This document shows, in pieces, positions 1 through 5,026 of a stretch of DNA of 6,114 nucleotides. The notes below the pieces were generated by a model that made no database searches, was not told the origin of the DNA, and saw only the letters and a program-made list of their open reading frames with translations. Within the stretch, counting starts at the first letter, position 1; every line of letters starts with the position of its first letter. The stretch spans positions 1 through 6,114 of the forward strand of contig JAJCYF010000072.1 in NCBI GenBank assembly GCA_029263035.1. Reading direction: 5' to 3'. This DNA comes from Actinomycetes bacterium. GTDB lineage: Bacteria; Actinomycetota; CADDZG01; JAHWKV01. A program made the translations under genes and the position numbers.

Positions 1-82
1 TCTCCTTGCCGGACAGGTTGATGCCCGGCGACTGCTCACCGTCGCGCAGCGTGGTGTCGAAGATGCGTACCTGGTCTGTCAT
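1..82 (-). CDS. leuA: 2-isopropylmalate synthase, N-terminal fragment (cut by window edge)
   Basis: Only the first 27 codons are present; the gene continues beyond base 1. The ATG is at 82-80 and the product begins MTDQVRIFDTTLRDGEQSPG. The FDTTLRDGEQSPG block is the signature of the DRE-TIM metallolyase family, which condenses 2-oxoacids with acetyl-CoA. Arg13 and Asp14 correspond to the catalytic arginine and the divalent-metal ligand. 2-Isopropylmalate synthase makes the first committed leucine intermediate from 2-ketoisovalerate. Citramalate and homocitrate synthases share this N-terminus, so the fragment alone does not settle the substrate. The preceding Leu-rich leader peptide and the ilvBNC genes point to LeuA. 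The start is supported by AAGGAG six bases upstream. The short N-terminus resembles the compact bacterial LeuA type rather than the N-terminally extended actinobacterial type. Confidence 0.87.
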   Translation of the reverse strand, partial: MTDQVRIFDTTLRDGEQSPGINLSGKE

Positions 83-88
83 TTCAAA

Positions 89-94
89 CTCCTT
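89..94 (-). promoter_or_regulatory. Ribosome binding site of leuA
   Basis: AAGGAG lies six bases before the leuA ATG and fixes that start. The site matters because the stretch AAGGAGTTTG (94-85) can pair with CAA CTT CTT in the leucine leader (190-182), giving nine pairs with one G-U and one bulged U. Translation of the leader could therefore affect access to this site. The pairing is seen in the sequence; its role is inferred. Confidence 0.75.
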
Positions 95-101
95 GATCTT
101 T

Positions 102-164
102 GCTCGTGGTCGCTTTGGGTGGGGCTGGGGCTGCGGGTCGCACCTTTGCAGCAGCGACCCGAGC
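102..164 (-). promoter_or_regulatory. Alternative leuA leader pairing, exclusive with the proximal hairpin
   Basis: The 5' arm GCTCGGGTCGCT (164-153) can instead pair with AGCGACCACGAGC (114-102), giving twelve pairs with one bulged A. It uses the same arm as the stem formed with 141-134, so only one of the two helices can exist at a time. The distal partner ends seven bases before the leuA ribosome binding site. Two competing helices downstream of a Leu-codon run are what attenuation requires. Which helix is the 'off' state cannot be decided by eye. Confidence 0.5.
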
Positions 165-166
165 CC
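128..166 (-). promoter_or_regulatory. leuA leader hairpin (candidate attenuator stem)
   Basis: On the transcript, CGGGTCGC (161-154) pairs perfectly with GCGACCCG (141-134) over a 12-base loop. The stem extends through GGGC (166-163) with GCCC (131-128) after a small internal loop. It begins immediately after the stop codon of the Leu-rich leader peptide, where a classical attenuator stem would sit. No U-tract follows it; the next bases are C-rich. It therefore does not look like a simple intrinsic terminator and may act by pausing, by Rho, or on translation initiation. A ribosome stalled at the Leu codons would be expected to reach or cover the 5' arm. Confidence 0.6.
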
Positions 167-223
167 TCAAAGCGCGAGTAAAAGAAGTTGTTTCAGGACC
201 AGATCGGAACGCCGATAAGTCAT
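167..223 (-). CDS. leuL: Leucine leader peptide controlling leuA
   Basis: An 18-codon ORF, too short for routine gene calling, starts with ATG at 223-221 and ends with TGA at 169-167. It reads MTYRRSDLVLKQLLLLAL. Seven of 18 residues are leucine, and the last six codons are CTT CTT TTA CTC GCG CTT. TTA and CTT are expected to be poorly used in a GC-rich genome, so they are sensitive sensors of charged tRNA-Leu. It sits between ilvC and leuA and is followed at once by competing hairpins. This is the arrangement of ribosome-mediated attenuation, known for leuA in enterobacteria and some actinobacteria. The ATG is two bases after the ilvC stop and has no strong Shine-Dalgarno sequence, so translation is probably coupled to ilvC. 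The peptide itself likely has no function. Confidence 0.82.
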   Translation of the reverse strand: MTYRRSDLVLKQLLLLAL

Positions 224-225
224 GG

Positions 226-1218
226 CTACTTCTGCAACCAGGGCATCATTGACCTGAGTTCTTTGCCGACCGACTCGATCTGCTGGTCGGCGGCTTCGTC
301 ACGCATCTTCTGGAAGTTGGGGTAGCCGCCCTCGGCCTCCGCCACCCACTCCTTGGCGAAGTTGCCGCTCTGGATGTCGACCAGGATCTTGTCCATCGCT
401 TCCCGGGTCTCGTCGGTGACCACCCGCTGGCCGCGGGTCAGGTCACCGTACTCGGCGGTGTCGGAGATCGAGTGACGCATCTACGCCAGGCCGCCTTCGT
501 ATATCAGGTCGACGATCAGCTTCACCTCGTGCAGGCACTCGAAGTAGGCGACCTCCGGCTGGTAGCCCGCATCGACCAGGGTTTCGAAACCGGTTTGGAT
601 CAGGCGGGTCAGCCCGCCGCACAGCACGGCCTGCTCGCCGAACAGGTCGGTCTCGGTCTCCTCGCGGAAGGTGGTCTCAATCAGGCCGGCCCGCGCCGAG
701 CCGATGCCGTAGGCGTAGGCCAGGGCGTAGTCGCGGGCCTTGCCCGAGGCGTCCTGCTCCACGGCCACCAGGGCCGGGGTGCCGATGCCCTCGGTGAAGG
801 TCCTGCGGACCAGGTGCCCCGGTCCCTTGGGGGCGACCATGAAGACGTCGACGCCCGCCGGCGGGGTGATGCGCTTGAAGTGGATGTTGAACCCGTGGGC
901 AAAGACCAGCGCGTCCCCGTCGTTCAGGTTCGGTGCGATGGACTCGTCGTAGATCGCCTTGCAGTTCTGGTCGGGGACCAGCAGCATGATGACCTCGGCC
1001 TCCGCCGCGGCCTTGGAGGTCTCCAGGACCTTCAGGCCGGTGGCTTCCGCTTGAGACCAGGACGAAGAGCCGTCCCTCAGGCCTACCCGTACGTCGAAGC
1101 CGGAGTCCTTTAGGTTCAGGGCGTGGGCATGGCCCTGGGAGCCGAAACCGATGATCGCGATGGGTCGCCCCTTCAGCACCTCGGGATCGGCGTCGTTTTC
1201 GTAGTACTTCGTGGCCAT
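226..1218 (-). CDS. ilvC: Ketol-acid reductoisomerase, interrupted by an in-frame TAG at codon 246
   Basis: IlvC uses NADPH and Mg2+ to convert acetolactate and acetohydroxybutyrate to dihydroxy acids in valine, leucine and isoleucine synthesis. The N-terminal Rossmann domain has GFGSQGHAHALNL (residues 24-36) and LRDGSSSW (47-54), the NADPH phosphate-binding loop. Active-site residues are visible: His108, Lys131, the metal ligands Asp191 and Glu195 in TDLFGEQ, and Glu227 and Glu231 in ECLHE. Codon 246 is TAG (483-481). The same frame then resumes with MRHSISDTAEYGD and runs to Trp-Leu-Gln-Lys and a TAG at 228-226. Counting the stop as one residue, the protein is 330 aa, the normal class I length, with no other damage. 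The truncated 245-aa product lacks the active-site serine (residue 252 here) and the rest of the helical domain, so it should be inactive. The start has AGGAGG eight bases upstream. It may be a nonsense mutant, a base-call error or a suppressed amber. Confidence 0.93.
481..483 (-). other. In-frame amber codon inside ilvC
   Basis: On the coding strand the context is GGC CTG GCG TAG ATG CGT. Class I enzymes commonly have Lys or Asn at this position (YEGGLA-x-MR). AAG to TAG is a single base change, which would explain the codon. The following ATG encodes the methionine often conserved here, so the ATG is not itself evidence of an evolved start. Confidence 0.9.
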
Positions 1219-1226
1219 GCGTGTTG

Positions 1227-1232
1227 CCTCCT
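1227..1232 (-). promoter_or_regulatory. Ribosome binding site of ilvC
   Basis: AGGAGG lies eight bases before the ilvC ATG, in the 29-base gap after the ilvN stop. It is a near-ideal Shine-Dalgarno sequence and the strongest in the operon. It supports the chosen start and indicates strong independent initiation on ilvC. Confidence 0.8.
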
Positions 1233-1247
1233 AGATTGGTTGAGTTG

Positions 1248-1760
1248 TTAACCCGCCACCCGCAGCTGGCGGTCTTTGATTGATTTGGATCCCCGGCTGA
1301 GGGCCACCCGGCCGGACTTTACGAGCTCGATTATCCCGTAGACCGCGACCAGGTCCTCGAAGGCCTGGATCTTCTCCGGCGCCCCGGTGATCTCGATGGT
1401 CATCGAGTCTGTGCCGACGTCTATTACCTTGCCCCGGAAGATCTCGGTGAGCTCGATGATGCGGGCCCTTACCTCGGCAACCGCCCGGACCTTGATCAGC
1501 ATGAGCTCGCGTTCAACCGACAACTCGGGCTCCAGCTCGATCACCTTCAGCACGTTGATGAGCTTGTAGACCTGCTTGGTTACGTGCTCCAGAGGCCGCT
1601 CGGGCAGGTCGACCACGATGGTCATCCGGCTGACGTTGGGGCTCTCGGTAGTTCCGACCGCCAGGGAGTGGATGTTGAAGCCCCGGCGGGCGAAGAGCCC
1701 GGAGACCCGGGCCAGGACACCCGGCTTGTTCTCGACGAGGACAGCGATGGTGTGCTTCAT
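1248..1760 (-). CDS. ilvN: Acetohydroxyacid synthase small (regulatory) subunit
   Basis: This 170-residue protein is the regulatory partner of IlvB. It activates the catalytic subunit and normally confers feedback inhibition by valine. The N-terminal ACT domain (about residues 3-78) is clear from HTIAVLVENKPGVLARVSGL and RRGFNIHSLAVG, the effector-binding loop and first helix. A conserved linker follows (ERELMLIKV), then the C-terminal small-subunit domain (about 84-160) with ITGAPEKIQAFEDLVAVYGI. Length is typical for the family (about 160-180). The ATG overlaps the ilvB stop by one base (TGATG), so the two subunits are translationally coupled, as expected for a complex. It ends with TAA 29 bases before ilvC. 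No damage is seen. Confidence 0.96.
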   Translation of the reverse strand: MKHTIAVLVENKPGVLARVSGLFARRGFNIHSLAVGTTESPNVSRMTIVVDLPERPLEHVTKQVYKLINVLKVIELEPELSVERELMLIKVRAVAEVRARIIELTEIFRGKVIDVGTDSMTIEITGAPEKIQAFEDLVAVYGIIELVKSGRVALSRGSKSIKDRQLRVAG

Positions 1761-3538
1761 CAGTCGATCACCATGTCCTCTTCCTGCGAGTAGAGGTGGT
1801 CACCCAGCTCGTGCGCAACCGGCTCCTTCTCGTACTCGGGGCCGAGGATGATGTCGTCGTTGGAGCTTCCGGCGGCGACCATCGGGTAGCACATCTCGCC
1901 CTTGTCGCAGCGGAAGTCGATGACCACCGGGCGGTCGTTGACGCCCCGGGCCTTCTCGATTGCCGTGTCCACGTCCTGCATGGACTCGACCCTCAGGCCG
2001 ATGCATCCGTAGGCCTCGGCGAGTTTGACGTAGTCGGGGATGTCCCAGCCGAACTCCACCTCGGAGTAGCGTTCGTCGTAGAACAGCTCCTGCCACTGGC
2101 GGACCATGCCCAGGTAGGCGTTGTTCAGGATGGCGATCTTGATCGGGATCTTCTCGACCGCCATCGTCGCCAGCTCCTGGCAGGTCATCTGGAAGCAGCC
2201 GTCGCCGTCTATGCACCACACCTCGTCGTCGGGCATGGCGACCTTGGCCCCCATCGCCGCCGGGACACCGAAGCCCATGGCGCCGGAGCCGCCGGAGTTG
2301 ATCCAGGTTCGGGGACGCCGGAAGGGGATGAACTGCGACCCCCACATCTGGTGCTGGCCCACGCCGGAGCAGTAGATGGCGTTGCCGTCGGTCAGGGCGG
2401 CGATCCGCTCCACCACGTACTGCGGCTTCAGGGGGCCGTCCTCGGTCTGGGTGTACTTGTAGGGGTAGGCCTTCTTCCACCCGTTGACCGTGTCCCGCCA
2501 CGCCGAGTAGTCGGGTTGGGAATCCTTGCCCCGGCGGGACTCGATGACCTTGATCAGCTCGACCAGGACCGCCTTGGCGTCGCCCACGATCGGGACGTCG
2601 GCCTTGCGGTTCTTGCTGATCTCCGCCGGGTCGATGTCGGCGTGGATGATCTTGGCGTCGGGCGCAAAGTGCGACAGCTTGCCGGTGACGCGGTCGTCGA
2701 AGCGGGGGCCGATGCCGATCAGCAGGTCGCTGCGCTGCAGGGCGGTGACGGCCGTGTAGTTGCCGTGCATCCCCGGCATGCCCAGGCACAGGTCGTGGCC
2801 GTCGGGGATCACACCGCGGGCCATCAGCGTGGTGACGACCGGGATGCCGGTCATCTCCGCCAGCTGCACCAGCTCCGCCGATGCTCCGGCCTTGATGATC
2901 CCGCCGCCGGCGTACAGGATCGGTCGTTCCGACTCGGCAATCAGCTTGGCCGCCTCAACGATCTGCCGCTGGTTGGGCTTGGTGGTGGGCTGGTAGCCGG
3001 GGAGGTCGACCGGACCGGCCGGCTTGTAGGTGAACCTGGCCTGCAGGACGTCTTTGGGAATGTCGATCAGCACCGGGCCGGGACGGCCGGTGCTTGCGAT
3101 GTGGAACGCCTCGGCGACCGTCTGGGCAATGTCGTCGGGCTCCATCACCAGGAAGGTGTGCTTGGTGACCGGTCCGGCGTTGCCGGTGATGTCCGACTCC
3201 TGGAAGGCGTCGTACCCCATGGCGGGCCGCGGCACCTGGCCGGTGATCGCCACAACGGGAATGGAGTCCATGAACGAGGACGCCAGGCCGGTGATCAGGT
3301 TGGTCGCGCCGGGGCCGGAGGTGGCCATGCAGACGCCTACCTTGCCGGAGGCCTGAGCGTAGCCGTCGGCGGCGTGGGCGGCACCCTGCTCGTGCCGGCA
3401 GAGGATGTGTTTGACCGTTGAGTCGATCAACGGGTCGTAGGCGGGCAGGATCGCTCCGCCCGGTATACCAAAGATGTGCTCGACCCCAACTGCTTCGAGC
3501 GCAAGGAAAAGGGCCTTTGCCCCGGTGACCTCGCTCAT
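1760..3538 (-). CDS. ilvB: Acetohydroxyacid synthase large (catalytic) subunit
   Basis: This 592-residue thiamine-diphosphate enzyme condenses pyruvate with pyruvate or 2-ketobutyrate, the first common step to valine, leucine and isoleucine. Order of domains: N-terminal pyrimidine-binding domain (about 1-165) with the catalytic Glu50 in CRHEQGAAHAADGYA and the SGPGATNL loop (74-81); central FAD-binding domain (about 190-335); C-terminal ThDP-binding domain (about 375-560) with GSGAMGFGVPAAMGAK, the GDG metal motif (445-447) and LNNAYLGMVRQWQ. Trp482 matches the herbicide-site tryptophan of plant AHAS. FAD in this family is structural. The ATG at 3538-3536 is preceded by AAAGGA and gives the standard MSEVTGAKAL N-terminus. 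It is the first structural gene of the operon, behind a peptide-leader attenuator. Length and motifs are intact. Confidence 0.97.
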   Translation of the reverse strand: MSEVTGAKALFLALEAVGVEHIFGIPGGAILPAYDPLIDSTVKHILCRHEQGAAHAADGYAQASGKVGVCMATSGPGATNLITGLASSFMDSIPVVAITGQVPRPAMGYDAFQESDITGNAGPVTKHTFLVMEPDDIAQTVAEAFHIASTGRPGPVLIDIPKDVLQARFTYKPAGPVDLPGYQPTTKPNQRQIVEAAKLIAESERPILYAGGGIIKAGASAELVQLAEMTGIPVVTTLMARGVIPDGHDLCLGMPGMHGNYTAVTALQRSDLLIGIGPRFDDRVTGKLSHFAPDAKIIHADIDPAEISKNRKADVPIVGDAKAVLVELIKVIESRRGKDSQPDYSAWRDTVNGWKKAYPYKYTQTEDGPLKPQYVVERIAALTDGNAIYCSGVGQHQMWGSQFIPFRRPRTWINSGGSGAMGFGVPAAMGAKVAMPDDEVWCIDGDGCFQMTCQELATMAVEKIPIKIAILNNAYLGMVRQWQELFYDERYSEVEFGWDIPDYVKLAEAYGCIGLRVESMQDVDTAIEKARGVNDRPVVIDFRCDKGEMCYPMVAAGSSNDDIILGPEYEKEPVAHELGDHLYSQEEDMVID

Positions 3539-3675
3539 GGTTAATGTCCTTTCTTTTTACGGCTCTAGGCAGTTCTTTGTTCTTAAGCAGGGGGCCGCAG
3601 ACGATGCGGAAATGACTCAGTGGACCAGCATCTCGACGTCTCGGTCGAGGTAGGGGGAGTCTGCAGGTGCCCGGG
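3539..3675 (-). other. Untranslated spacer between attenuator and ilvB
   Basis: These 137 bases lie between the terminator and ilvB and carry no convincing gene. A small hairpin is visible: CTCGAC (3649-3644) pairs with GTCGAG (3637-3632) over six bases. Just after it is a four-codon ORF, Met-Leu-Val-His, with no good ribosome binding site. The last 60 bases are A-rich and lead into the ilvB ribosome binding site. I found no confident second promoter here. Confidence 0.5.
3547..3552 (-). promoter_or_regulatory. Ribosome binding site of ilvB
   Basis: AAAGGA lies just upstream of the ilvB ATG, with about eight bases between its last A and the start codon. It sits in an A-rich, apparently unstructured stretch, which suits efficient initiation. 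It supports the start used for ilvB. Confidence 0.7.
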
Positions 3676-3705
3676 AAACAAAAAACCTCTCAGTCAGAGA
3701 GGTTT
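3676..3705 (-). terminator. Intrinsic terminator in the ilvB leader (attenuator)
   Basis: On the transcript, AAACCTCTC (3705-3697) and GAGAGGTTT (3691-3683) form a perfect nine-base-pair stem with a five-base loop. A run of six T, one G and three T follows (3685-3676). This is a textbook Rho-independent terminator. It lies after the ilv promoter and leader peptide but before ilvB, with ilvB transcribed in the same direction. It is therefore best read as the operon's attenuator. It would also stop any transcript coming from the upstream baeRF gene. Confidence 0.9.
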
Positions 3706-3706
3706 C

Positions 3707-3739
3707 GTAGCGCTCGCCGGAACTGCAGGCGCGCGCTAC
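3707..3739 (-). promoter_or_regulatory. Leader stem just before the ilv attenuator
   Basis: GTAGCGC (3739-3733) pairs with GCGCTAC (3713-3707), extended inside by GCC (3730-3728) with GGC (3718-3716). The 5' arm includes the leader peptide's stop codon. The same 5' arm can instead pair over nine bases with GCGCGCTAC (3798-3790), near the start of the leader ORF. The helix abuts but does not overlap the terminator, so it is a pause or switch element rather than an obvious antiterminator. Confidence 0.5.
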
Positions 3740-3801
3740 CGCGATACGAGAAGAAGGACCAGCTGCCCCTGAGGGCTCCTTTCCGATTCGTAGCGCGCCA
3801 C
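3736..3801 (-). CDS. ilvL: Leu/Val-rich leader peptide controlling ilvBNC
   Basis: A 21-codon ORF starts with GTG at 3801-3799 and ends with TAG at 3738-3736. AGGAG (3813-3809) lies seven bases before the start. Residues 14-19 are Leu-Val-Leu-Leu-Leu-Val, encoded CTG GTC CTT CTT CTC GTA. This dense run of pathway end-product codons is followed within about 30 bases by a stem and then a strong terminator. It fits ribosome-mediated attenuation: stalling for lack of charged tRNA-Leu or tRNA-Val would favour transcription into ilvB. There is no isoleucine codon, as in the Val/Leu leader of E. coli ilvBN rather than the three-amino-acid leader of its ilvGMEDA operon. The peptide probably has no role after translation. 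Confidence 0.83.
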   Translation of the reverse strand: MARYESERSPQGQLVLLLVSR

Positions 3802-3831
3802 TGTCAGACTCCTGTTCGTTGCCGTGTCTCA

Positions 3832-3860
3832 ATCTTGACCGAGCGGCGGGGGAGTGTCAA
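3832..3860 (-). promoter_or_regulatory. Promoter of the ilvBNC operon
   Basis: A consensus -35 box TTGACA (3860-3855) is followed after 17 bases by CAAGAT (3837-3832) as the -10. The -10 keeps the A at position 2 and the AT at the end, which is common for GC-rich actinobacterial housekeeping promoters. Transcription would start around 3824-3826, a little upstream of the leader's ribosome binding site. It starts 18 bases after the baeRF stop codon. It gives the leader peptide and attenuator their own transcript. Confidence 0.68.
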
Positions 3861-3877
3861 GCGTTGCAATCGGGCGC

Positions 3878-5026
3878 TCAAAAGCGCAGGAGTGCGGCGA
3901 TCCCACGGGAGTCCTCCAGCGCCCTCGGGTTCCGGACGGTAACTGTGTCCGCCGCCAGCTCGCCTGCGCGCTCGACGAGCCTGGGGACGATGTCGTCCAG
4001 CCTGTCGGTGCTCTCCCGGTCAACCGGACAGGTGCCTTCAGAGACTCCGAGGTAACCGCAGGTCGGGCAGGTCACTCCGGATGCGCTGAAGTCTTCGGCC
4101 AGCAGAAGGGTCTCGACCCTGGCTTCGTTGAAGGCGGCGAGCACCCGCTCGAGCCCGCCGGCGGCCCGGCCGTCGTTCGCCAGCCCTTCCTTGAGGCGGC
4201 CGATCAACTCCTGCTCCCGCTCTGCCTCCTGGCGGGCAGCGATGCTCTTGAGCTTGGTCTGCAGGTCCTCCGCCGTGGCCATCTGGATGTCGGCATCTAT
4301 GCGGCCGACGGTGATCTGAGAGACGTAGGAGTGGAGCCGTTCCGAAATGCGGGGCCACAGCTCCTCGTCGGCGGCAACCACGATGTGGTCGAACTCCGTT
4401 GCCTTGTGCAGGGCGAGGATACGCTCGGCGACCTTCTTGAGATGGTCCTCCACATCCTCCTCCACCACGTTGGCGAAGCGCCGTTGGGACCAGCCACCCT
4501 GGTCGTGCTGGCCGCGTACGTCCTCGCGCGACTCGTCGTACTCCTTGAGGGTGATCGGGGAACCGATGAAGATTCTTTCCACGTCCCGGCTGACCAGCAG
4601 AACGCACCAGGTTTCCTGCTCAACCAGGTCCTGGATCGGAAGGACGTGCGGGCGGTCGTCGATGAAAACTCCGCGCTCGACGGGCTCGGGCAGCTTGAGG
4701 ACGTCGAACATCCCGTTGCCGGTAGAGGCAAAGATGGCGACGGAGCGTGCTTCGGAGGTCCAGTCGAAGTCCCCCAGGAGGAACTCTCTGACCAGGCGGA
4801 CATCCTCCCTGAGGGGCATCTTTGACTCCCGGTCGAACTGCTCGACCATGGACTCCGCCTCGTTGGTCAGCGATTTGACCTGCGACTCCCGGGCCGGAGG
4901 GGTGGCGAACTTTGCCGGGTCGAGGTCGACGTAGAGGCTCAGGACCTTTCCCGGGGGGTCCGTCTCCGCCAGCCTGCGAATGAGGCCTGCTCGTGCTTTT
5001 TGGATTTTCGGGGTGATCGTGGCCAT
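3878..5026 (-). CDS. baeRF-family (bacterial eRF1/Vms1-like) protein, putative peptidyl-tRNA hydrolase or ribosome-associated factor
   Basis: This 382-residue protein has the features of the bacterial archaeo-eukaryotic release-factor-like (baeRF) family, related to eRF1, Pelota and Vms1/ANKZF1. Residues 28-34 (VLSLYVD) and 96-102 give strands of the N-terminal domain. The motif GGWSQ (177-181), followed by QRRFANVVEEDVEDHLKKVAE, occupies the place of the GGQ-like loop that reaches the peptidyl-transferase centre in release factors. The C-terminal half (about 205-380) fits an L7Ae-like domain, with FDHIVVAADEELWPRISERL and a Cys cluster CPTCG...CP (Cys320, Cys323, Cys333). Only three cysteines are present; the usual fourth position reads CPVD, so a Zn site would need another ligand. 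There is no signal peptide or membrane segment, so it is cytosolic. The ATG has only GCGAGG upstream. The biochemical role of these bacterial members is mostly untested; the family call is firmer than the activity. Confidence 0.8.
   Translation of the reverse strand: MATITPKIQKARAGLIRRLAETDPPGKVLSLYVDLDPAKFATPPARESQVKSLTNEAESMVEQFDRESKMPLREDVRLVREFLLGDFDWTSEARSVAIFASTGNGMFDVLKLPEPVERGVFIDDRPHVLPIQDLVEQETWCVLLVSRDVERIFIGSPITLKEYDESREDVRGQHDQGGWSQRRFANVVEEDVEDHLKKVAERILALHKATEFDHIVVAADEELWPRISERLHSYVSQITVGRIDADIQMATAEDLQTKLKSIAARQEAEREQELIGRLKEGLANDGRAAGGLERVLAAFNEARVETLLLAEDFSASGVTCPTCGYLGVSEGTCPVDRESTDRLDDIVPRLVERAGELAADTVTVRNPRALEDSRGIAALLRF

Noticed and set aside
472..1113. Plus-strand ORF of 213 codons opposite ilvC
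   Set aside because: Antisense to conserved ilvC sequence, low-complexity translation, no ribosome binding site or family motif.
1796..3421. Long plus-strand ORF of 541 codons opposite ilvB
   Set aside because: It is the antisense shadow of a highly conserved GC-rich gene. Its translation is dominated by Gly, Val, Asp, Leu and Arg with no recognisable domain.
3617..3631. Four-codon ORF Met-Leu-Val-His after the attenuator
   Set aside because: It has Leu and Val codons but is too short, has no clear ribosome binding site, and no terminator follows it.
3617..3832. Minus-strand ORF of 71 codons across the ilvB leader
   Set aside because: It overlaps the leader peptide in another frame and runs through the terminator stem and T-tract, so it cannot be a normal product.
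3539..3877. T-box riboswitch in the ilvB leader
   Set aside because: I could not find the conserved T-box sequence or a specifier stem; the leader is fully explained by a peptide ORF and terminator.
3874..3887. Hairpin GCGCT/AGCGC over the baeRF stop codon
   Set aside because: Only five pairs with no U-tract after it; too weak to call a terminator.
3854..4825. Plus-strand ORF of 323 codons opposite the baeRF gene
   Set aside because: The minus-strand frame has recognisable family motifs; this one has none and reads as an antisense shadow.
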